A stretch of 64,000 nucleotides of DNA from [Pseudopropionibacterium] massiliense (GCF_900607225.1 NZ_LR027842.1:92539-156538), one strand, 5' to 3'; shown: positions 25,251 to 33,842, numbered from the stretch's first letter. Numbers and translations: made by a program. Notes: generated by a model not told the origin, from the sequence alone.

Positions 25251-25894
25251 GCGTGAACTCCGATCTTGATCGTGGTGGTGGGCACGACGAACGCCTCGGC
25301 GTACCGGTGGTTGCACTGGATGCCGCGCAGTCTCATGAGCGCGGTGAACGCCTCCGCGTCGAACCAGGGATGCCCCTCGGCCTGGCTCGGGTAGCGGCGG
25401 GTGATGATGTCGGCCTTGAGGCGCACCACGTCCTCGGGCACGGGCACGAACGTGGCCGGGGTGGGCAGGTCGGACTCGTACTTCGCGATCTCGTAGCCCC
25501 ACACCGGCTGGCGGCGGAAGGTCTGGGCCAGCAGTTCGGCGACGAGCCGGTGGTCCTGGTGGGCGTCGCCCGGCTGGGGGCCGATCACCAGGTCCGGTTC
25601 CCCCGCCTCGCGCAGCGCCACGACGGCCCGTTTCGCCTCGCCCCAGTGGGCAGGGAGCCGGTTGTCGGGAAAACCGGAGATGTTCACGTCGAGATTCGTG
25701 CCGGCGCACAGCTCCGCCAGGGCGGCCCGTTCCTCGTCCTCGCGGACGGTTCCCGCGCCGGTGAGGATCAGTGCCGTCACCCGCATCCCGGGGTTGGATT
25801 CGCACAGCATGCGCACCGTGGCGCCCGCGCCGATCGCGATGTCGTCGCAGTGCGCCCCCGCCAGCACCAGGTGGCGTACCGGTTCGAGGATCAT
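25247..25894 (-). CDS. PIG-L family deacetylase
   Basis: 215 aa. Zinc-binding motif A-H-C-D-D near residues 14-18 (usually A-H-P-D-D), with the later P-G-D-A-H-Q-D-H-R supplying the second histidine pair. Family members remove N-acetyl groups from sugars, for instance GlcNAc-inositol or sugar-nucleotide intermediates. ATGA overlaps link it to the cytidylyltransferase before it and the epimerase after it, so the substrate is probably an N-acetylated sugar of this pathway. Confidence 0.9.
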   Translation of the reverse strand: MILEPVRHLVLAGAHCDDIAIGAGATVRMLCESNPGMRVTALILTGAGTVREDEERAALAELCAGTNLDVNISGFPDNRLPAHWGEAKRAVVALREAGEPDLVIGPQPGDAHQDHRLVAELLAQTFRRQPVWGYEIAKYESDLPTPATFVPVPEDVVRLKADIITRRYPSQAEGHPWFDAEAFTALMRLRGIQCNHRYAEAFVVPTTTIKIGVHA

Positions 25895-26631
25895 GGCACC
25901 GTCACCACGCCGCGACGACCCCAGGGCACGTTTCCGGAGGCGTACATCGCGTCCAGCAGGGCGCGTTCCTTGAAGGTGTCGGCGGGCAGCCAGAACCCGT
26001 CGTGCCGGTAGGCGAGCAGTTGTCGGGTCGGCAGGAGCGCCTCGAAGGCGACGTCCAGGTTGCGCCCGACGCCGAGATGGTCGAAGAACGGTTGGCGAAG
26101 GATCAGGTAGCCGCCGTTCTCGCGGATCGGCAGCTCCTCCAGGCGGTGGAACCCGGAGACGGTGTCGTCCTCGCGGATGTTGATCACGTGGAACGATGCG
26201 TGTGGGCGCACCGACAGCATCATCGCCGCGGCCGTCGGGGACGCCTTCATCCTGTCGACCATGTCGTCGAGGGAGACGTCGGTGAGCACGTCGGAGTAGT
26301 TCGCGAAGAACATCTCCTCGCCGGCGACGAGGGGGCGGGCCAGTCTCAGGCGTTCCCCGACCGGGGTTTCCGGGCCGGTGTCGAGGTATTCGACGTGCCA
26401 GTGCCGGGCCCGCGGATGGTTCGCGACCACGCTCGCCACCGCCTCCCGGATCTGGTCGGCGGCGTGACCGAGGCACAGCACGAAGTCCGTGTGACCGTAG
26501 GCGGCGTAGTGGCTCATCACGTGAACCACGAGCGGAAGGTCACCGACGAGCTGGAGGGGCTTGGGTAGCCCTTCGCCGCTCCATCCGAGCATGCGCATGC
26601 CGTGACCGCCACAGAAGAGTACGACTTTCAT
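25891..26631 (-). CDS. rfbF: Glucose-1-phosphate cytidylyltransferase-like nucleotidyltransferase
   Basis: 246 aa. The NTP-binding loop reads G-G-H-G-M-R-M near 8-14 with L-P-K-P-L near 22-26 (variant of G-G-x-G-T-R-L). F-F-A-N-Y-S-D-V-L-T-D-V corresponds to the N-Y-G-D-G-V-S-D motif of RfbF, and G-F-W-L-P-A-D-T-F-K-E to its G-F-W-x-x-M-D-T-x-R-E. It would make CDP-glucose or a related CDP-hexose, first step of dideoxy and branched sugars. The ATGA overlap joins it to the PIG-L gene. Substitutions in both key loops leave some doubt about the substrate. Confidence 0.85.
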   Translation of the reverse strand: MKVVLFCGGHGMRMLGWSGEGLPKPLQLVGDLPLVVHVMSHYAAYGHTDFVLCLGHAADQIREAVASVVANHPRARHWHVEYLDTGPETPVGERLRLARPLVAGEEMFFANYSDVLTDVSLDDMVDRMKASPTAAAMMLSVRPHASFHVINIREDDTVSGFHRLEELPIRENGGYLILRQPFFDHLGVGRNLDVAFEALLPTRQLLAYRHDGFWLPADTFKERALLDAMYASGNVPWGRRGVVTVP

Positions 26632-27872
26632 TGTTGCCCCAGGGTTTCGACTTCAAGTTCGGGTAGTGGCCACACGAGCCTGGTTCCGGGCCTCAGGGTG
26701 GCCGCGAGCTGGGCGGTGATCTCGTCGCGGAGGTTCCACGGCAGCACGAGCACGTCGTCGGGGCAGTCCTCGACGAGATGCTCCGGCGACACCACCGGGA
26801 TGCGGGTGCCGGGGGTGTAGCGGCCGTGTTTGAAGATGTTGCGATCCGCGGCGTAGGCCAGCAGATCGGGGCGGATGCCGCAGTAGTTGAGGAGGGTGTT
26901 GCCCTTGCCGGGCGCACCGTATGCCACCACCCGTCGACCTGCCCGCCGGGCCTCGATCAGGAACGCGACGAGGTCGTCGCGGATCCCTGCGACCCGTTCC
27001 GCGAGGCCGAGGTAGGCCTCGGGGGTGTCGAGCCCGGCGGCCCTCTCCACTGCCTCGACCTCCGCCACCCGCGGATGTTCGGCGACATCCGTTTCCTCGG
27101 GGACCGCCCACAGCCGGATCGATCCGCCGTGCGTGGGCAGCAGCTCCACGTCGACGAGTCTCAGTCCGCCTGCTGCGAGCCCGTGTCGGGCGGCGAGCAC
27201 CGTCCAGTACTGGAAGTGTTCATGATAGACGGTGTCGAACTGTGCCGCGGTGATCAGCGACAGCGCGTGGTGGACCTCGATGGAGATCCGTCCGGTGTCG
27301 GCGACCAGGCCCCGCAGCCCAGTGGCGAAACCGGTGATGTCGGGGATGTGGGCGAAGACGTTGTTGGCGACGACCAGATCGGCCGGGCCGTGTTCGGCGC
27401 GAACCCGTGTCGCGAGTTCCTCGTCGAGGAAGGCCCGCAGCATGGGGATGCCCTTGGCGCGGGCCGCTTCGCTGCAGTTGAGGCTCGGTTCGATGCCGAG
27501 GCAGCTGATGCCGCGGTTCACGACGTGCTGGAGCAGGTAGCCGTCGTTGGCGGCTACCTCGACGATGAAACCGTCCGGGTCGAGGCCGAGGGCATCCACG
27601 GTCCGGTCGACGAATCGCCGGGCGTGTTCGACCCACGAGGTGGAGTAGGAGGAGTGGTAGGCGTAGTCGCCGCCGAAGGTGTCCTCCGGGGTGATCAGGG
27701 CCGGGATCTGCAGCAGCAGGCAGTCGGGGCACAGCCTCAGGTGCAGCGGGTAGGTCGCCTCGGGCTGGTCGAGTTGCTCCTCGGACAGGAAGGACTCGCA
27801 CGGTGGGCTGGCTCCGAGGTCGAGCACGGAGATGAGGTCGCTGTTGCCGCACAGGCGGCAGGTGATGCTCAC
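26628..27872 (-). CDS. SAM-dependent NDP-sugar C-methyltransferase
   Basis: 414 aa from GTG 27872, whose GTGA overlaps the preceding stop. The N-terminal zinc domain has C-R-L-C (5-8) and C-P-D-C (about 49-52). SAM motif V-E-V-A-A-N-D-G-Y-L-L near 108-118 is intact, followed by H-H-A-L-S-L-I and Y-H-E-H-F-Q-Y-W, which is the catalytic Y-H-E-H motif of C-3'-methyltransferases such as TcaB9. The C-terminal domain has Y-G-A-P-G-K-G-N-T. It adds a methyl branch to a 4-keto sugar nucleotide. It is the well-conserved member of the two C-methyltransferases here. Confidence 0.93.
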   Translation of the reverse strand: MSITCRLCGNSDLISVLDLGASPPCESFLSEEQLDQPEATYPLHLRLCPDCLLLQIPALITPEDTFGGDYAYHSSYSTSWVEHARRFVDRTVDALGLDPDGFIVEVAANDGYLLQHVVNRGISCLGIEPSLNCSEAARAKGIPMLRAFLDEELATRVRAEHGPADLVVANNVFAHIPDITGFATGLRGLVADTGRISIEVHHALSLITAAQFDTVYHEHFQYWTVLAARHGLAAGGLRLVDVELLPTHGGSIRLWAVPEETDVAEHPRVAEVEAVERAAGLDTPEAYLGLAERVAGIRDDLVAFLIEARRAGRRVVAYGAPGKGNTLLNYCGIRPDLLAYAADRNIFKHGRYTPGTRIPVVSPEHLVEDCPDDVLVLPWNLRDEITAQLAATLRPGTRLVWPLPELEVETLGQQ

Positions 27873-28903
27873 CGGGGGGTTCCTTCCTGCTTGCGTCGGT
27901 TCCGTCGAATGGCGAAGTGCCCGACGACGTAGCCGATACCGGTCATCGCGAACGCGGATGCGATCGCGAACGCTCCCCCCAGGCCGCGCCCGCGCGTGCG
28001 GGGGGCCGACAGCAGTTCCCGCAGGAAACCACGCGGCAGGATGTGCGTGGCGTAGGACATCTCCGTGGACAGCGACGCCTGACGTGAGGTGCGTTCGCTC
28101 ACGGCGGACTTCGAGATGCCCTCGGCGTAGGAGCGGCGCCACAGGTAGCTCCACGTGAGACGGTCGGGGCTGACGTGGTGGCGCACCCGGCTGCGCGGTT
28201 CGAAGAGGATCCCGGCGTCGGGGTGGTGGCGGGTCGCCCGGATGCACAGCTCGGTTTCCTCGCAGCCGTACGGCACGCGACCCACGCGGCCGAGGTCCTC
28301 ACCGAACAATCCGGCGGTGTCGAACACGCTGGTCCGGAACGCCATGTTGCAGCCCATGACGTTGCGCACCGGGGCGAGGGTGGTGGGTTGCCCCTCGTAG
28401 GTGCAGCCGACCACCCAGTCCAGTTCGCCCCGGCCGCTGCGGGCGGCGGGCAGCGAGACGGGCCGGGTGGCGTCGTCGGGCCAGCGGGGCGTGGCGGCGC
28501 CACCAGTGATGAGCACCTCCTGATCCCTGAAGGGAAACAGGAGGTGCTCGAGCCAACCGGCTTCGGGGGTCGCGTCGTCGTCGAGAAAAACGATCACCTC
28601 TGTGTCGACGAGTCCGATCGCCGTGTTCCGACCCCCGGACAGCCCCCGCCTGCGAGTGTTCGCGACGACGTCCACCAGGGGGCCCGAGAGCTCACCCGCC
28701 TTGGTCAGGAGGTCGTCGTTGTGGTCGACGACCACGAGCACCCGGCCGGCGCGGCCGGAGGCCTCGAGCTGCCGGGCGGCCTCCAGCACTCCGTCGTGCA
28801 GGTCCGTCCAGCGGTCCAGTGTGTAGGCGCAGACGACAACGGTGACGCTTTCCAGGTCGTGGACGTTGTCGCCCGCCGGTGATTCGGATGGGTCCTCAGA
28901 CAT
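27869..28903 (-). CDS. Family 2 glycosyltransferase with C-terminal membrane segment
   Basis: 344 aa. GT-A core: V-T-V-V-V-C-A-Y-T near 20, D-H-N-D-D near 60, S-G-G-R-N-T near 90 and V-F-L-D-D-D-A-T near 108 for metal binding, then G-C-N-M-A-F-R and Y-G-C-E-E-T-E-L. Residues about 310-335 are hydrophobic with a basic tail, anchoring it to the membrane. It overlaps its neighbours on both sides (8 bases with 28896-29720, GTGA with the methyltransferase). Probable chain-extending transferase of the surface glycan. Confidence 0.92.
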   Translation of the reverse strand: MSEDPSESPAGDNVHDLESVTVVVCAYTLDRWTDLHDGVLEAARQLEASGRAGRVLVVVDHNDDLLTKAGELSGPLVDVVANTRRRGLSGGRNTAIGLVDTEVIVFLDDDATPEAGWLEHLLFPFRDQEVLITGGAATPRWPDDATRPVSLPAARSGRGELDWVVGCTYEGQPTTLAPVRNVMGCNMAFRTSVFDTAGLFGEDLGRVGRVPYGCEETELCIRATRHHPDAGILFEPRSRVRHHVSPDRLTWSYLWRRSYAEGISKSAVSERTSRQASLSTEMSYATHILPRGFLRELLSAPRTRGRGLGGAFAIASAFAMTGIGYVVGHFAIRRNRRKQEGTPR

Positions 28904-29720
28904 TCAGGTGATCCCACTCACGTGAGCGCAGACGGCAGGTGGGCAGGTGGTGGCGTGCCGGGGCGGCGACCAGCCGGGTGCGCTTGGCGCGGCCGTTGCG
29001 GGCCGTCTCGGTGGCGATGGTGCGCAGCACCCGCTGCCCGTCGGCGAAGGTGCGCAGGTTGCTCTCACCGTGGATGCGGCTCAGTTCGAAACTGGGCACC
29101 TCGGTGACCGCCAGGCCGGCCTGCGCGGCGCGGACCGTGATGAGGGTCTCGATCTCGAACCCGTCGCCCCAGATGCGGCCGCCGTCGTCGGGTTGGGGTA
29201 GGTCGGGGTCGGGTAGTTTCAGCGCAGGGACGATGTCCCGCCAGAAGGCGTTGTAGCCGTAGCACAGGTCGGTGAACTTCGTGCCCAGGCTGAGGTTGCT
29301 CAACACGTTCAAGCCCCAGTTGCCGGCCGAGCGCAGCCGGGTCAGGTCCACGGAGCCCCCGCCCGTCATGTATCGCGATCCCTTCGCGAAGTCCGCGCCC
29401 TCGACGAGCGCGTCGACGAACGCGGGGATCTCGCACGGGTCGGCCGAGCCGTCGGCGTCGAGGGTGACGACGATGTCGCCCGTGGCGGCGTACATCCCGC
29501 AGACCAGGGCGTTGCCCTTGCCGGTGCGGGTCTGGTTGATGACCTGGAGGTTGGACAGGTGGCGGCGTGCGACCTCGACCGTGCCGTCGTCCGACCCCGC
29601 GTCCACCAGAACCACCTCGTGGACATCCGGCATGTCGGGGAGTAACACCTCCAGGTTCTTGGCCTCATCCTTGGTCGGGATGACGACGGACACGCGTGGG
29701 CTGTGTGGTCGGGTGTGCAT
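28896..29720 (-). CDS. Family 2 glycosyltransferase, dolichyl-phosphate-mannose-synthase-like
   Basis: 274 aa. V-S-V-V-I-P-T-K-D-E-A near 10-20, V-D-A-G-S-D-D-G-T near 41-49, T-L-D-A-D-G-S-A-D near 88-96 and D-L-C-Y-G-Y-N-A-F near 148, all typical of DPM1/GtrB-like transferases; no C-terminal transmembrane pair is present. The start (ATG 29720) has an AAGGGGG ribosome-binding site. It is first gene of the minus-strand sugar operon that runs down to 24231. Confidence 0.9.
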   Translation of the reverse strand: MHTRPHSPRVSVVIPTKDEAKNLEVLLPDMPDVHEVVLVDAGSDDGTVEVARRHLSNLQVINQTRTGKGNALVCGMYAATGDIVVTLDADGSADPCEIPAFVDALVEGADFAKGSRYMTGGGSVDLTRLRSAGNWGLNVLSNLSLGTKFTDLCYGYNAFWRDIVPALKLPDPDLPQPDDGGRIWGDGFEIETLITVRAAQAGLAVTEVPSFELSRIHGESNLRTFADGQRVLRTIATETARNGRAKRTRLVAAPARHHLPTCRLRSREWDHLNV

Positions 29721-29750
29721 GTGATACCCCCTTGCCTCGATATCAAGAAG

Positions 29751-29834
29751 TGCGCAGTTCTGTTGAACGGATGGCCCGTGTTTGCAGCCTGGGTGGTGGC
29801 TATGTGGCACGAAGCCATGAGCAAGAACTGCGCA
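29751..29834 (-). promoter_or_regulatory. Inverted repeat in the leader of the sugar operon
   Basis: TGCGCAGTTCT (29751-29761) and AGAACTGCGCA (29824-29834) are perfect 11-bp complements 62 bases apart, 30 bases upstream of the operon's first start codon. They could form a leader stem or a split operator. The rest of 29835-30115 is unusually AT-rich for this genome with no recognisable gene. Confidence 0.35.
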
Positions 29835-30387
29835 TTGCTGATGATCATATGCCGATTTTCCGGTCTCGGGGCTCATTGGGGAACTCTCGGTGTGTCCGAA
29901 GGTGGCCGAACGATTGTCACAAGCACTTTCGCCGGTTTCGTGCCGTTCGTTTCCGGGCGTGTCGGAAGTTGAACGTGAAATAATCCAATGGTTGAGGGCG
30001 GGATCCGGAGAGATGTTTGCGTAATGAAATGACTGAAAGTCTGACAAAGGATCGATTTTTGCAGCGGCTTTCCGGATAGGTGATTGACCCGGTGCGGATG
30101 CGAAGGGGATGCCCTCCGAAACTGGTTGAGCCGGGCCGCGACGAACGAGCGGCCCGTGTCGAAACCGCAGTTCCGATGCCGGTTGCGCTTGCCTTGTGGT
30201 CATCTGCTTGCGCTGTAGCGCTGGCGTTCGACGGTCGGGCTGGCCTTTCTGTCGGGAAGGTTGGCAGATGACGGGAGGGCTGGCGTTGGGCGCGGGGACG
30301 AAGCTGGTTGAGCCGGGCTGCGAGGAACGAGCGGCCCGAGTCGAAACCACCTGGAGGGTGGGCACCCAGTCCCGGGCGTCCGTCGCC
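29835..30387. other. Non-coding region with two GGTTGAGCC repeats
   Basis: No gene found. It holds repeat units at 30121-30165 and 30303-30352 (CTGGTTGAGCCGGGC to GTCGAAACC) and, between them, the second copy of the 37-bp sequence of 14204 (30193-30229). Its left part probably carries the sugar-operon promoter. Confidence 0.6.
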
Positions 30388-30662
30388 TCAGTCGTTCGGT
30401 GGTTCGTAGGACAGGCCCGGTATTTCGAGGCGCCTGCTTCCACCCTCTGGCTCCGGGACACGCAGCACCCGCCAGGCCTCTCCCTCCAGGACGTCGAGAC
30501 CTGCGGGGGTCCAGCTGGCGTAGCTCTCCACCCCGGGGACGCGGGGCCGCACGGAGATGAAGGCGCGTTCCAGGGTGCCGTCGGGGTGGGAGATCCGGAT
30601 CAGTCCCGAGACGTCGGCGGTGGCGATGAGATCCTTTGTGGGATGCCATGCGACCCCGGTCG
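30388..30662 (-). pseudogene. C-terminal remnant of a WD40-repeat protein (copy 1)
   Basis: About 90 codons starting at A-T-G-V-A-W-H-P-T-K-D-L-I-A-T-A-D, a WD40 blade (usually G-V-A-W-S-P-D-G), continuing S-G-L-I-R-I-S-H-P-D-G-T-L-E-R and ending in a natural stop. A near-identical segment occurs at 32261-32505. There is no start or preceding blade; upstream sequence stops at a truncated terminal-repeat element. The parent gene was probably a multi-blade WD40 protein, lost here except for its end. Confidence 0.75.
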
Positions 30663-30729
30663 CCCGGTCTGTGTGGCCGGGGCATAAAGTCGTTCTAGAG
30701 CCCAGACAGCCACCCACCGCCTTTCCCGA

Positions 30730-30773
30730 CTAGAGATTTTGCTGGCCGGTGCGCCGTCTGTGCATAAGCCTCC
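30730..30773. repeat. Truncated right end of a terminal-repeat element
   Basis: GGCCGGTGCGCCGTCTGTGC followed by ATAAGCCTCC matches the right end of the 79-bp element at 4967-5045 and of the 47574 element. No matching left end is found; the break coincides with the truncation of the WD40 remnant. Confidence 0.55.
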
Positions 30774-30806
30774 TTGAGTGCCGAAGTCCCCCGCGCCGGG
30801 TACCCA

Positions 30807-30998
30807 GAGGCTTATGCACAGCCGCACCGAAGCTGGTTGAGCCGGACCGCGACGAAGGAGCAGTCCGTGTCGAAACCACCCCGTGGGTGTCTGAGGAATC
30901 CGGGGTTCGAGTGTGCTTCTCGGCTGCCGGGTGGTTTCGACACAGCCGTTCGTTGGCGCTCACGAGCTGGCTCAACCAGCATCTTGTGAATAAGCCTC
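30807..30998. repeat. 192-bp MITE-like element
   Basis: Ends GAGGCTTATGCACAG and TTGTGAATAAGCCTC, with both GGTTGAGCC arms, same orientation as the 1274 copy. It fills much of the gap between the WD40 remnant and the lower-GC gene pair. Confidence 0.85.
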
Positions 30999-31030
30999 TA
31001 GGTAAATATCCACAAGAGCTTAAAGTGTGG

Positions 31031-31471
31031 TTAGCGGTTTTCTTGCTCGAGAAGCTGGGCCGTTGATGTGTAGGTTGCCGCCCAGTGTGAGCCAGTCGCA
31101 ATACATCGGGCCAGCGGCAGCAGGCTTGTCACCACGTCGACATGGCCGGTAAGATTGTAATGAATGCCGTATCCGTGGGATGAGTCGTTCCCCTCGAGGT
31201 AGGCAGTGAGCTTCACCCAGTTTCCGCCATGAAGTCTGACCAGCCCTTCACCAAGGAAGGCCTCGTAGAGTGTTTTCACATGGTTAACTTCGCTTTCCGA
31301 TAGCTGTACATACGCTTGCTCGGCTGCCAGAAGTGAGGCTTCTGACCACGGGGATTTCAGATCGATACCCATGATTTCATCCTTGCGGGTATCGAAAAGA
31401 TCACGAAATCTGACAACCGTTGGATCATCCGGTTGCAGTATGACGAAATCAACGTCGTTGATCTCCGTCAT
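31031..31471 (-). CDS. Small cytosolic protein coupled to a secreted peptide gene; possible immunity protein
   Basis: 146 aa, no signal or membrane segment, mildly acidic N-terminus (I-N-D-V-D-F-V-I-L-Q-P-D-D-P). I do not recognise the family. Its ATG directly follows the stop of the secreted-protein gene (TGAATG), so translation is coupled. The pair has distinctly lower GC than its surroundings and lies among mobile remnants, as expected for acquired DNA. A toxin-immunity relationship is a guess based on arrangement: small secreted product first, cytosolic partner immediately behind. Confidence 0.6.
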   Translation of the reverse strand: MTEINDVDFVILQPDDPTVVRFRDLFDTRKDEIMGIDLKSPWSEASLLAAEQAYVQLSESEVNHVKTLYEAFLGEGLVRLHGGNWVKLTAYLEGNDSSHGYGIHYNLTGHVDVVTSLLPLARCIATGSHWAATYTSTAQLLEQENR

Positions 31472-31777
31472 TCACCAGCCCTGCCCTTTAGGGATGAGAA
31501 CCCAGACCTTACCGGCCTTGATGCACTTGAGATCACTTTTGTTGGGCATCAGGCGACGCACATTCTCACAGCCGGCCTTGGTCATGAGGATTCTGAGGAC
31601 GAGGTGCCAGACTGCCGGCTCTGCTTTTTGGTTGTTTTGAGTTTCCGTCAGCGTGGAGATGGCAGCGTCTTCGCTAGCTGTCTGAGCGCTTGCTGGTGCC
31701 GACTGAAGCCCTGCTCCCACCAAAAGTCCAAGTGTCGCGAGACCTGCGATGAGGCGTTTTTTGATTGAAATTGACAC
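31472..31777 (-). CDS. Small secreted protein (candidate bacteriocin or effector)
   Basis: 101 aa. A classic Sec signal peptide (K-K-R-L, hydrophobic core, A-P-A-S-A before Q-T) leaves about 69 residues. The mature part has two cysteines, one in K-A-G-C-E-N-V-R-R and one in D-L-K-C-I-K-A-G, and a basic, Trp-containing end (V-W-V-L-I-P-K-G-Q-G-W). GTG start after a GGAAAG site. No family recognised. GC is low for this genome. Could be a bacteriocin, a small effector or an uncharacterised exported protein. Confidence 0.6.
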   Translation of the reverse strand: MSISIKKRLIAGLATLGLLVGAGLQSAPASAQTASEDAAISTLTETQNNQKAEPAVWHLVLRILMTKAGCENVRRLMPNKSDLKCIKAGKVWVLIPKGQGW

Positions 31778-31888
31778 GATCGCGCTTTCCGTTTTCTTGA
31801 ATCGATTGCTTCTTGCCCTTAGCGTAACATTTCCACCCTCGAGGTAAATATACCAATAGTAGGCGATGGCAGGGTAACTTTTGATAAG

Positions 31889-32035
31889 GAGGCTGGTTCA
31901 CAGGGGGCACCGGCCAGCGCAATCCTCTGGTGGTCGTGTCCTGGGAATTGCGGTGGGCTCTGATGGTTTCGACACGGACTGCTCCTTCGTCGCGGTCCGG
32001 CTCAACCAGCTTCGGAGAGGCTGTGAACAAGCCTC
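31889..32035. repeat. 147-bp short-form MITE-like element
   Basis: Ends GAGGCTGGTTCACAGG and CTGTGAACAAGCCTC. It has only one GGTTGAGCC/CGAAACC arm; the other half is a different sequence (CACCGGCCAGCGCAATCCTC) shared with the elements at 35788 and 47574. It lies upstream of the secreted-protein gene; 32036-32260 holds no recognisable gene. Confidence 0.75.
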
Positions 32036-32260
32036 CACCTGCCATGGGGTGGGTTCACAAAGTCGTGGAACGCAATGGCATCGCAACCAGCCTCAAGGGG
32101 ACGATACAGCCGGCTCATACAGCCTGGAGGGCCTGGGGGGTGTCACACCCTGTCCCAAGGTCCACGCCCACCGGGGCCTGTGGCCGACCCGGCGGGCAAG
32201 GCCGCCTACCGGCGTCCCGACGGGGTGGCGGTGGTGCCGCTGGCTCTCCTTGGTCCGTAG

Positions 32261-32505
32261 CTACTTTCCGTCTTCCGGGTTCGGGACGCGTAGAACCCGC
32301 CAGGCCTCTCCTTCCAGGACGTCGAGGCCTGCGGGGGTCCAGCTGGCGTGGCTCTCCACTCCGGGGATGCGGGGTCGCACGGAGATGAGGGCGCGTTCCA
32401 GGGTGCCGTCGGGGTGGGAGATCCGGATCAGTCCCGAGACGTCGGCGGTGGCGACGAGAGCGCCGTCAGGGCTCCAGGCGACCCCTGTAACGCGATGGTT
32501 GTTTT
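32261..32505 (-). pseudogene. C-terminal remnant of a WD40-repeat protein (copy 2)
   Basis: About 80 codons, starting R-V-T-G-V-A-W-S-P-D-G-A-L-V-A-T-A-D, close to copy 1 at 30388 over the whole length with only a few substitutions, then a natural stop. Upstream the sequence switches abruptly to the truncated ABC exporter gene. The two copies flank a 1.6-kb segment with the element at 30807 and the lower-GC gene pair. Confidence 0.75.
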
Positions 32506-32514
32506 GCCCGCGCT

Positions 32515-33486
32515 GACCAGGCCCTGAAACCATTTGTGGCCGAAATCGAAGATGGCCTGCATGGGGTAACGAGGAACATCGCGTAGCCGAAGAAACTGAA
32601 TCAGTTGCCCCATGGTCAACGCCCCGGTCAGCAACTGCCGAGATCCGAGGTAGACGAGCACGACGAGCAGCAGCCCGGATAGCAGCACGCTGATCGCCTC
32701 GACGACGCCCTGCCAAGTGCCCAGCCGGGTCCCGAGGCGTCGGACCTTCTGGGATTGGCGCTGGTAGTTCTCGGCGAACCTGTGTTCCCCGCCGATGCCG
32801 CGCAGGATCCGCAGCCCGGTGACGATGTCGGTGGCCACCGAGGTCAGCGTCGAATTCTCCGTGCGCTCCGCCGATTGTGCCCCGGCCAACGGCCGCAGCA
32901 CGGGTACGGAAACACCGAGCAGCAGCGGCGTCGCGATGAGCACGATGAGGGCCAATTCCACGGATGTGTGCAGCATCAGGGCGCAGGCGATCAGGAAGTT
33001 CATGACGGCAGCGAGGGCATGAGCGAATGAATCGAGCGTGGCGCCAAACTGGTCGCTGTCGGATGCCGAGACGCTCACCACCTCACCCGTGGGCAGCCGC
33101 CGGTTGAGGACGTTGCCCAGCGCGGCGGAGCGCCGCGCCACCCGGCGCTGAATGCGGTACAGCCACATTCGCACCGACAAGGTATGAAAGAGGATGCCTC
33201 CCATCACGCCGAAGGCGATCACCCCGATCAGCACGGCCACCCACGAGAGAGTGGCCCAGGCGTCGCTGCGGACGACACCCGCATCGATGGCGCGGCCCAG
33301 CAGCCACGGGCTGAGGGCAAACGGCATCATCCACGACGACGCGGCAAGCACCATCGCGGGCGCCACAGTCCTGGCTGCGTATCGGCCACCACAGGAAGCG
33401 GCTTGGGGAACGGGTGTCGGGCGCGTCGTTGGCGGGGATGGCGCCCCCAGACACCACCCCGCCACCCACCCCACATTTCGCAACAC
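32515..33486 (-). pseudogene. Truncated ABC exporter (membrane domain only)
   Basis: The frame encodes a type I ABC exporter membrane domain: P-W-L-L-G-R-A-I-D-A-G-V, about six hydrophobic segments, G-E-V-V-S-V-S-A-S-D-S-D and G-L-R-I-L-R-G-I-G-G-E coupling-helix signatures. It should continue into a nucleotide-binding domain; instead it breaks off near 32515 and runs into the WD40 remnant. The start is also unclear, with a second frame carrying related sequence near 33490-33600. Non-functional as an ABC transporter as it stands. Confidence 0.8.
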
Positions 33487-33621
33487 GACCTAGTCCCGCG
33501 TCGATTGTCAGGTCTTCAGCATCGATGGCCGTGAACTCTACGCGGCCCGCCTTGTTGAACATCCGAATCGGCGGCGGTGTCGCCGACCTTGCTTCGTCTA
33601 CTCGTAACCTGTCAGTGCTTG

Positions 33622-33813
33622 GAGGCTTATTCACAGGATGCTGGTTGAGCCAGCTCGTGAGCGCCAGCGAACGGCTGTGTCGAAACCACCCGGCGGCCGA
33701 GAAATACACTCGGACCCCGGAGTCCTCAGACACCTATGGGGTGGTTTCGACTCGGACTGCTCCTTCGTCGCGGTCCGGCTCAACCAGCTTCGGAGAGACC
33801 ATGAACAAGCCTC
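33622..33813. repeat. 192-bp MITE-like element adjacent to the IS
   Basis: Ends GAGGCTTATTCACAGG and ATGAACAAGCCTC, with both arms, orientation opposite to the 1274 copy. It lies 29 bp from the left end of the IS at 33843, so IS and element carry the same termini side by side. Confidence 0.85.
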
Positions 33814-33842
33814 TTGGAACTTCAGCGTGTATTTCTTGCCTG

